DNA from: Hypsibius dujardini
Lineage: Eukaryota > Tardigrada > Eutardigrada > Parachela > Hypsibiidae
Length of the DNA: 27,257 nt
NCBI GenBank assembly: GCA_001579985.1
Contig: LRSR01003148.1
Span: forward strand, 7,501 to 34,757
Direction of reading: 5' to 3'
A model generated the notes under the pieces. That model searched no databases and had not been told where the DNA came from. It saw only the letters and a program-made list of their open reading frames with translations. The position numbers and the translations under genes are program-made. This document shows, piece after piece, positions 19,791-27,257 of the stretch (position 1 is its first letter; every line of letters starts with the position of its first letter).

Positions 19791-22700
19791 TGGACGAACA
19801 GACAAACAAGCGGAAGAACAGAAAATTAAAACACCGTTAGAAGCGTGCCCTCGCAGTACCTCTGGTGAGGGTAGCCAGCTCTTTCGCTCCAAAGACACCA
19901 TTCACCCTGACCGACTCAGAGAAGGGAAGGATCGGCGATTGGTTGCGGCCGCCATCGGCCTCGTCGGATTCGTGGGTGCCTGGCCGGCCGCCCATATCGA
20001 CGCTTGCTGTGAGGACCACAAAAAAAAGGAAAAGAAAAAGTTAGCACACAAAACAACACGTGGGTTTGGCTGGAGAAAGAATCGCGGCGGACTACGCCAC
20101 CACTCACGCTGGAAGACAAAGTTGGCGAGATACAGATCTAATTCCCGGACCGTCACGTTGATATGGTGCGGACTCACGCACAATGCGGGGTTCTGGCAGT
20201 CCGGGGAGCGCTCCAGCCGTTCGGAATCCGTGCTCTCCAGCGGGACGGCGCGGAAGAGAATCACCATCACGAGGTCTAACCGCCACACCTGGGTAAGAGG
20301 AACCGGTAAAACGTCACCTTCCAAATCGGCAAATTTTCGATAACGTTACGTAATAACGCTGTTCATCATAATCGGATTTTGACGTTATCGAAATCCAAGA
20401 ATTATGTCAGCAGAGCTAGGACAAGCATCACGCAACAGAGAGAACTAGACAACCGACCATACAGACAATACATGGGAGAAAACAAGCCTACAGCCCTACA
20501 GTCAGGCATACAAACACAGACAGACACATAGACAGATACACAGACAGACAAACAGACAGACAGGCAGATAGGCAGACAGACAAACAGGCAGGCAGACAAA
20601 CAGGCAGGCAGACAAACAGACAGACAGACAGGCAGGCAGACAGATAGACAGACAGACTATGCCCTATCTTGGTGTGAATTTCTTTCTTTGCAATGATGTA
20701 ACCGGGCGCGTACTTTGTCAGCCTGGCGCAAACAGTCGATTCGCCGCATTTTGCCTTTTTGGTCCGGATTGCTGAGAACGCAACTCGGCTGCTTCTTTCC
20801 CGTGATGCTGAACACGAAATCCTCCCGGTAATCCTGCATAATATCCTTCCGCAGCTTGCCCAGCAGCCGCGACGCCCATTTCTGCTTCACTTCCGGTTTT
20901 TCATTCTGCATAAAGAAAACAAACCAACACTAAAGAAAAAATAAACAACCGGCACAGCACATGGGATATGCGTTGTTGTGGTACTTAAGTCAAACAACTC
21001 CAATCACGCAATCGGAACACATTTTTCACGCGCGCGCGTGTGTGTGTGTGTGTATGTCGAAATCTCTCAATGTCGGCTAAAAATTTTACGCCGAGTAATG
21101 GCTTATCCTTGTGTCCCTTTCTTTCTTTCGCGTCGTCGTCCTTCGATAAGAGATGGATGCGGTAACCGGCACACAATTCAACACCACAAACCATCACTTC
21201 ATGTGTGTCTTAACTTTCCTCTCTAGTCACCACCGGCACCCTCGAGTGACCTAGAGCGTAACCATGCTCATGGGTGTGTGTGTGTGGTAGCACATACATA
21301 TATATCACGCTTTCGTAAGAGGGCCTCGGTTACGTCAGGCACCCGGAAACTGACTGTCGGCGACAACGACGGCGGGAAATCAGCTGACTCTGGGGGAATT
21401 ATAAGTTATGCACGTAACATACTTTTCTCGCCGCTGTTTTTGCACGCCCAACAGTGCGCTATTTGCTTTGGTGTTTTGTGTTGACGAGGTCAGTTGAGTA
21501 ATCGGTCAGTGCTTGGTTGATTGAGCGCGTGATTCCTTTGATTGATTGATTAATCAGTTAGTGACTGAGAACAAGACTAGCAAGTCTGTTGATAGATTGG
21601 TTGATTGTCGTAAAATTAACTTGCCTCGGGAACGACTCGCTTGATTGGTGGATTGTTGTGAAATTAACTTGATTGATGAACGGCTCGCTTGATTGATGAA
21701 TCGACCGTTTACCTGGTAGTCTTCTTTGCACCGCTGTTCCTCCTCGAGACTCATCCGTTTCTCGTGCTTTTTGCAGTACTTCCGCTTGGCCGCTTGCAGG
21801 TTAAACCAGGTGTAGGCAAAGGATTTGACCAGGGGCAGTAGCGCTTCGATGAAAGGATGGAAATCGTCCTGAAAACGAAACTGACGTTAAAATGCAATTG
21901 AATAAAAAGAAAAACGTGAAAGTCAGCCCGGGAAACGTGCTGTGAACCGCCCAATTTGCCAGCGCATCATTAGGCACTCTCCCTCTGCGCTTCGGTTGAT
22001 TTCTATTGAAGTACGTCAAGGCCATCGCTCCCGCTTATTTAGACTACATTTACACTTTCGCTACATGTAAAGTTCGAAAGTGTTTTAAGCGCTAAAATAT
22101 AACCATTCCTTGTTGATAAAATTCCGATTAGCGGTGAGTGAGTGTAGGAGACGCCAACGTGGCGCCGAAAATCACAACAAACCGATCCACGTACGAGATA
22201 ATCGCCCTGGGACAGATCAATCGGCTCCTTCTTCATGGAACGTTGCAGTTCAGGAGCTTTCTCTCGTTCTGACATTGTCGCACAACAATTTTGAGAAACA
22301 AGAAATGTAAACTAATTAAAAGTGCGATGAACATCAAACAGAACAGTAGAAATAAAATTTCGAATTTTAGAAAGAAGTGATAGTAAAGTGCGCAACAAAC
22401 AAAATGAACCGAAGATAATAATAAATGCGTAAATGTTGAGTGTGCCTGGATGGGAGGATCTCTGAATGGATCGATCCAGGTCTCGTAGGACTAGGGCCGA
22501 CTGTGGACTGTCGACTGCCGAGTGGGTAGGATAGCTTGTACTAGAACCAAAAGTCAAATCAATCAATCAATCGATCAAGTCAAATCAATCAATCAATCAA
22601 TCAAGTCAAAGTCAAACCAATCAACTGCACACTCCGCGGGCTTGATCCGGTGCCAGGAAATCAGCCCACACTTGGCACGCGTAGGCCGGGAATTCTTTAG

Positions 22701-23314
22701 TTCAGACACCACCACACGTTTGCCTTTTCAAAGACCTCTGTTTAATAGGGCAACAACCTATAATTCCAGACCGCTATGTCGGTAAAATGCACCAAACGAC
22801 GGGCCATTCGTTCGCCTCTCCAAAATGACCAACAAACAACGATCAAACGCTGAAGATTCTCAAGTTCAAGCAAATCACCAAACTCCGGATAAAAAAACTG
22901 CAGCAGCGCACAACGCACAACGCACAGCGCACAACGCACAACGCACAACGCACAGCGCACAGCGCACAACGGGAACCGGAAGCCCCTGTGCGTCAAAGTC
23001 CGCTGACTAAATTTTTTCCCCTTCAATAATCTAAGCAAATTTTACACTTTAATTATTTACGCCTTAATAAATTAAATTTAAATACAGCAAATTGATTTAA
23101 AGATAAACTTAGTTTCAACTTGGAATTAAACGAACAATCCATTACAAAAAACATATTCAATCAATCAATCAATGCATACCGGTGAGATGTGCAGCTCGCC
23201 GTGATGGTGACCGCCGCCGTGCATGAGATTCTGCAGGTCCATGTTAGTATTGTGCTCATCCGAGTCGAGATCCTGCATGGCGGCGCTACCACAATTCAAC
23301 ATCAACGGTCCCAT
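17339..23314 (-). CDS. NfI: Nuclear factor I (NFI/CTF) transcription factor
   Basis: NFI proteins are dimeric DNA-binding factors that recognise TTGGC(N5)GCCAA and regulate development in animals. Coding exons on the minus strand: 23314-23180, 21868-21713, 20905-20714, 20288-20108, 20006-19860, 19513-19118, 18996-18901, 18446-17920, 17792-17546, 17433-17339. All junctions are GT-AG and in frame, 723 aa, stop TAA. The DNA-binding domain spans about 46-221, from [17 protein letters not shown] through [13 protein letters not shown] and [19 protein letters not shown] to [11 protein letters not shown], with conserved Cys139, Cys155, Cys192 and Cys198. The rest is Ser/Gly/Pro/Asn-rich and presumably regulatory. 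It has a sumoylation-type IKEE at 410-413, KELATLTR after the domain, and [14 protein letters not shown] at 640-653, as in protostome NFIs. Exon 1 encodes a His-rich leader; an in-frame TAA upstream fixes the start. Three introns carry CAGA/CTGT arrays. Confidence 0.97.
18557..18763. repeat. (CTGT)n microsatellite in an NFI intron
   Basis: CAGT copies lead into CTGT with regular CTGTTGGT interruptions. It fills nearly half of the intron between coding exons 7 and 8 (18447-18900). Confidence 0.95.
19617..19820. repeat. (CAGA)n microsatellite in an NFI intron
   Basis: CAGA with ATAGACAG and AAAGAGAC interruptions, in the intron between coding exons 5 and 6 (19514-19859). It is opposite in orientation to the array at 18557. 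Confidence 0.95.
20516..20656. repeat. CAGA/CAGG array in an NFI intron
   Basis: CAGA, CAGG and AAACAGGCAGGCAGAC blocks end about 55 bp before exon 3's splice donor (intron 20289-20713). Confidence 0.9.
22195..22275 (-). CDS. NfI: Alternative first coding exon of NFI
   Basis: An ATG at 22275-22273 opens 27 codons starting [20 protein letters not shown] and ends at a strong donor, GTACGT, in phase 0. Joining to the exon at 21868 keeps the DNA-binding domain in frame and gives a 705-residue isoform. An in-frame TAG lies upstream. The obvious AG acceptors before it would not keep frame with exon 1, so it behaves as a second start exon rather than an internal one. Vertebrate NFI genes also use alternative first exons that splice to the same DNA-binding exon. 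The peptide has a sumoylation-like MKKEP. Confidence 0.65.
22906..22970. repeat. 7 bp tandem array (ACGCACA/GCGCACA)n
   Basis: About nine copies of (A/G)CGCACA, in the NFI first intron. Confidence 0.9.
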
Positions 23315-23428
23315 GTGTGTATGAGGCCCGCAATTACGTTATCCACACACCGCACTAAACTATGCAAATGCACCGCAATAATCAAAATTCCATCGTGGAA
23401 GAATGTGTTCCAGTCGCAATAATAAGAA

Positions 23429-23441
23429 CACACACACATAC

Positions 23442-23476
<35 letters not shown>

Positions 23477-23478
23477 CA
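23429..23478. repeat. (CA)n / CATA microsatellite
   Basis: CACACA and CATACA repeats within about 170 bp of the NFI start codon, probably in the 5' UTR. Confidence 0.9.
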
Positions 23479-23529
23479 ACAGCGAAGTGGTTCTTCGGTA
23501 CTCTCGCTTCACGCGCCACCACCTCGTGG

Positions 23530-23610
23530 CTCTCTCTCTCTCTCTCTCTGTGTCTGTCTCTCTCTGTGTCTGTCTCTCTCTCTCTGTCTGTCTCTGTCTG
23601 TGTGTGTGTT
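23530..23610. repeat. (CT)n followed by TCTGTC/TGTG repeats
   Basis: Ten CT dinucleotides, then TGTCTGTCTCTC blocks, then a short TG run. On the NFI sense strand this is a GA-rich tract. Confidence 0.9.
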
Positions 23611-24020
23611 GCGTAAAACCCTTCGCGGTATATATATGTAAGTACGGTCCCAGTACTGCACTCTCCCGGCACTTCGATTGGTATAGCAAGTTGCAGTGGT
23701 GTGTGCAGGGTCTCGATCAGCTCGGGGTGTAATAATAATAATAATAAAGAGGCTAAATAATTAAAACTCTGAGCGATAACGAAGACGAGAGGGAAAATGT
23801 GGTACTGGTACTATTATAAAAGAGCGCACCGTACCACCGGTGTGATGAGGTTATGGCGATAAGAAAATGGTAGGTGTGCGCGGAGTGAAAGTGTTGTGCA
23901 TGCGTTCTTCTGTTGTAGTGCGGGAGAAAGGGAAAGTCTGCTTAAAAGTGACGAACTTGACTGGCTTGGGTCGCCGCTGCAACAGGTGCGCAATGCACAT
24001 TTCACGTGTTGACTGGCGGT

Positions 24021-24152
24021 GCGCACTGCACGCACAACCGATGACACTATGCGCATTGCACACACAAGCGATGACACTGTGCGCATTGCACGCACAACCG
24101 ATGACACTGTGCGCACTGCACGCACAACCGATGACACTGTGCGCATTGCACA
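24021..24152. repeat. 30 bp tandem repeat, 4.4 copies
   Basis: Units GCGCA(C/T)TGCACGCACAACCG + ATGACACTGT begin at 24021, 24051, 24081, 24111 and 24141 (partial). Since the unit is a multiple of three, several frames read as 10-residue repeats, which are likely incidental. Confidence 0.92.
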
Positions 24153-25002
24153 TTTCTACCTTCACTACACACGTGTCTGCATAGAACAAGCCGGCGCCGC
24201 AAGGAATCCTTTTGCATCCGGTGGGCAATCTGCGCAAACTTTCGAACGAACTCGTTTGCAGCTTTTTTTGTGCCGGAATTCTTTGTGACGTATTTTCAGG
24301 CAGCGAGAGAAATAGGACCTCGAGCCGTTTTCCAACTCCAATTCCAGAAGTTCGTAAGTGCGCCAGGGCACAACACCGAAAACCAGATTTCTGATTGGCG
24401 GTACCGCGTGTGGGTGGGCGGAGTGAACACGGTTGCGACACCCGCCAGGTGACGCCACCGGTTGAAATTTGAAATTTAACCGCTTAAATAGACGGCCGGA
24501 AGGTCTTGGACGCGATTCCGGAGAAACTGCTCTGCCCGGTGACCTTGAACGTCTACCTCCACCGAATTCAATTCACTTTTCTTCACTGCGCCGGCACGAA
24601 CGACTTGAAACCCTTGATCGACAGTTCTCATTTGTATATTTAATTAACAAAATTTTGCTCTCTATTCAAATATTTTATTAGCAATCATTACTCGTAAGTA
24701 TACAAAAAAAGGATAAGATAAATGATAATATTTGCAACGAATTCCCCATATCCAGGGTCCGCTATCATTAAGCGTATGCACACGCACACACACACATATC
24801 GCGCACACGCCCGTAATTATATGGGCGCAAAAAGCATCCTTCGTCGTTATAATTAGCGCTTTCGCTCTACACCATTACGTAATACCTCATACCGGATGTG
24901 TGCGTCACTCAGTTCCCCATTAAGCCATTCGATACCGTAAATCATGCAACTGGGAGTTATACGCTGCCTTTAAATACACTTTCTCTGTGCCTATTTGTAT
25001 AT

Positions 25003-25165
25003 CTGTGTCTGTCTTTGTGTCTGTGTCTGTCTTTATGTCTGTGTCTGTGTCTGTGTCTGTGTCTGTGTCTGTGTCTGTGTCTGTGTCTGTGCTGCGTCTG
25101 TGTCTGTGTCTGTGTCTGCAGCGGTGGCGGTCCATGTATCTGTGTTACTATGTCTCTGTGTCTGA
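25003..25165. repeat. (TGTGTC)n hexanucleotide array
   Basis: TGTGTC repeats with a short non-repetitive break at 25121-25140. The hexamer is distinct from the CTGT tetramer arrays, though related in sequence. Confidence 0.92.
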
Positions 25166-25762
25166 CATGAGAAGAAACATTTCAGCCAAACTCTTCGCGA
25201 CATAAAGGCTTTTTAAAAAATACGGGTGCCGCAGGAAAGTTGTTGTTTACCTTAGGAATAGACTAATCATAGATGGATTTTCGACTTTGGTTACTTCCAG
25301 GAACTTTCATTGCAGTAGGTTATTACAGTGTAGCAAGCTGTCGGCTGTTTCGTTGCCTGTACAAGCAACAAGCCCGTTTCTTGTCAAGCCCATTTTTCGG
25401 TCATTCTTCCGGACACGTATGCGGTAGCTTGCAGGCATTTTATTTACGGGGCCCAGCGAACGAATTGGTTAGAGGGGGGAAATGACTGTGCCCATTTTAC
25501 GTGAAGAAAAAAAATCTATAAAAAAAGAAAGAAAACCCATCGGCGTCAATCAGCCGGAAAACGGTAATTATCGAACTTCGAATTATGCATGACATTGGAT
25601 TTCCAATAGTTGGTCCTTTGTTTTTCGGTTCTCTAATTTGAGGTTTTCAAAAAGAGACAATTTTCGGAATTTAAAACCTCCAGCGGACTTCTTTCAGTGT
25701 AAAAAATACCAGCATGCTGCAGTCCTGCGCACGCATCAAGCAAAATAAACAGATTGATACTA

Positions 25763-26056
25763 ACAGACAGTCATTCATACAGCCAGACAGGCAGACAGGA
25801 AGGCAGGCATGCAGTTAGGCAAACAAGCAGACAGATAGGCAGATCGATAGACAGGTAGACAGACGGTCAAACAGATAGACAGGCAGACAGGCAGAGAGAG
25901 AGACAGACGGACAGACAGACAGGCAGACAGGGAGATAGACAGACAGACAGACAGACAGACAGCAAGGCAGGCATACAGTCAGGCAGACATGGAGGTAGGC
26001 AGACAGATAGGCAGATCCGTAGAGAGGTAGGCAGACGGTCAGGCAGACAGATAGGC
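25763..26056. repeat. Long degenerate CAGA/CAGG array
   Basis: Nearly 300 bp of CAGA, CAGG, TAGA and CGGT variants. A longer pattern, AGGCAGGCAT(G/A)CAGT(T/C)AGGCA..GGCAGAT, recurs near 25802 and 25967, suggesting an internal duplication of about 165 bp. Confidence 0.88.
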
Positions 26057-26523
26057 ATGTCTGCATATCATTCAGCTGATTAAAACATGCAAAAGTAAAT
26101 TTGATTTCAGGGGCATGCGCCGCATTCAACCGTTACCGGCACCAATTGACACGCATGGTTTCTGCTATTTTTGCAAAGGGCTTTTTAGCGCTCCGTCGCG
26201 ACCGTATTTCCTGATTGCATCACTGATCATGCAATCGCCGTTTCGGTTACGCATTTGCCTGAAACATGCGCCGGGCGCTTTAACAATAGAATTTTGCCAT
26301 TGGTTTGTTTTTTATGAGGCGCAGCTTTCTGTTGTGCGTGTTTGTATTTTAGTTGTGGTTGTGGTCAGATTTAAGTTCACACACTTCCGTCAGCAAAAGT
26401 GCTGCCCACACTGTTTTTACAGGGTGGTTTCCAACCAGGTGGCGCTTGTCTTTGTCTATTTTGTTTAGGGACAAAAGGATTAACTCAGAGGCTTGTGGCA
26501 TATGACATAACTTGCGGGGAGTT

Positions 26524-26648
26524 TGTCTGTCTGTCTATCTCTTTGTCTGTGTATCTGTCTGTCTGTCTGTCTGTCTGTCTCTTTGTCTGTATATCTGTCT
26601 GTCTGCCTGTCTGCCTGTCTGTCCTGTCTGTCTGTCTGTCTGTCTGTC
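26524..26648. repeat. CTGT array at the right side
   Basis: CTGT repeats with TATCTCTTTGTCTGT(G/A)TATC interruptions occurring twice. Opposite in orientation to the array at 25763. Confidence 0.92.
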
Positions 26649-27257
26649 ACTCGGCAATCATTACGCCTGCCTCCCTGCCGGCTCGATAACCGTCTTGGTA
26701 ATTATTTTCGAGGCAACCGTCAGGAGATAAAATGTCAGACGATGAATTCGGTTACGAAACAGGCAACGCAACACTGCAGCGAATGATTTTACATAACGCC
26801 GTAAAAAACTAAGAATGCCTTCAGGCATTTCTTCGCAAATCATCTGCTTCTCTGGTGATTAGTTTTGTGTCGTAACAGGCCGTTTGCTAAGCGGGCTTAT
26901 TATATGGCGGGGCTGTGGGACGTTTTTTTCTAAACCGCTTTGCCCGGGTGCTTCGCAGGAATGATGCACCAGCACCCCGATGCGTTGTGAGGGTCTCCAC
27001 GTTGCACTGGGCGCTGCTTGACGTTTTCTATCCAGGCACGCGGAATGCCTTTAAGTTCGAATTGTCTACCGAAACAATAAGCGCACAGACAGTAGCAAAA
27101 ATGTGTTCGCAATTTCGCAGCTAAAAATCGGGGTGTTTTGTTACAGACACGATGCACCCATTGCACTGCGGTAGGCGTAAGCAACAGTGTATATATCCGA
27201 AGTACTAGTAAGACCGGAAGGAATGTTTTGGTCCGCAAAACAGCTGCTTGTCGGTCT

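Larger units (their letters stand above)
21869..23179. other. NFI first intron (1.3 kb)
   Basis: This intron lies between coding exon 1 and the first DNA-binding-domain exon. It contains an alternative first exon (22275-22195), a GATT/CAAT array (22556-22610) and a 7 bp array (22906-22970), and is otherwise AT-rich. Confidence 0.8.
23315..24460. promoter_or_regulatory. Presumed NFI promoter and 5' UTR
   Basis: This region sits directly upstream of NFI coding exon 1. On the minus strand it carries ATATATATA at 23637-23629, a GA tract at 23549-23530 and a TG/CA tract at 23478-23429, in that order toward the start codon. That order suits a TATA-like core with downstream GAGA-type sequence in the leader. 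A TAA microsatellite (23731-23748) and a 30 bp minisatellite (24021-24152) lie further out. The promoter role is inferred from position. Confidence 0.4.
24461..27257. other. Distal 5' flank of NFI, no recognised gene
   Basis: These 2.8 kb hold three tandem-repeat arrays and ordinary-looking sequence. The open frames I examined (for example 25273-25485 plus, 26115-26468 plus, 26930-27238 minus) match no family I know and include improbable cysteine- or phenylalanine-rich runs. Distal NFI 5' UTR exons could lie here. Near 26213-26236 GATTGCAT and ATGCAATC form an 8 bp inverted repeat. Confidence 0.45.

Noticed and set aside
24021-24152. CRISPR-like regular repeat
   Set aside because: The units are contiguous 30 bp repeats without unique spacers, in an animal genome.
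25273-25485. 70-codon ORF with a hydrophobic N-terminus
   Set aside because: It is short, with no recognisable family and no splice or context support; it is best treated as chance.
26811-26835. Terminator-like hairpin AAGAATGCC...GGCATTTCTT, suggesting bacterial contamination
   Set aside because: The stem needs a bulge, no bacterial gene is recognisable around it, and it lies next to a CTGT array typical of the rest of the window.
26930-27238. 102-codon minus-strand ORF with a hydrophobic start
   Set aside because: I recognise no domain, the overlapping plus-strand frame 26915-27124 is also open, and nothing in the context supports either one.

Overview
This is a 27 kb piece of an animal nuclear genome. 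Split genes with GT-AG introns (mostly 50-500 bp) can be rebuilt with their reading frame intact across every junction. One of them is a nuclear factor I (NFI/CTF) gene, a family found only in animals. The NFI protein has the TPRxTPRxTPV..RW motif that I associate with protostome, especially ecdysozoan, NFI. The dense CAGA/CTGT and GATT microsatellites made me think of a tardigrade or a similar small ecdysozoan, but that is impression only and the species is not settled.

Layout from left to right. A possible edge-truncated ORF lies on the minus strand (1-103). NOP2/NSUN1 follows on the plus strand (678-4601, 14 exons, 718 aa). DKC1/dyskerin is on the minus strand (8826-5223, 5 exons, 484 aa) and faces NOP2 tail to tail. 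The gap 8827-11676 holds an unusual tRNA-Arg(UCG) and two large inverted-repeat elements. A C3orf33-type protein is on the minus strand (12807-11677, 4 exons, 193 aa). A coiled-coil protein is divergently arranged from it on the plus strand (13542-15671, 5 exons, 310 aa) and is faintly DRC2/CCDC65-like. NFI fills the right part on the minus strand (23314-17339, 10 coding exons, 723 aa, plus an alternative first exon). From 23315 to the right edge there is 5' flank of NFI with repeats and no recognised gene.

Function. NOP2 (large-subunit rRNA m5C methyltransferase) and dyskerin (H/ACA pseudouridine synthase) are both nucleolar rRNA-modifying enzymes, so their convergent pairing is notable. The C3orf33-like and coiled-coil genes share a 734 bp gap between start codons that carries a 21/42 bp minisatellite. 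The remaining genes have no evident link.

The most conspicuous non-coding feature is the repeat load: about a dozen CAGA/CTGT arrays, GATT arrays, at least seven minisatellites, and three inverted-repeat elements. Two of the CAGA arrays, 9.6 kb apart in introns of different genes, share the same non-repetitive flank, which suggests that some arrays travel as part of a dispersed element. I found no CRISPR array, operon or bacterial-type defence system; this is eukaryotic DNA.
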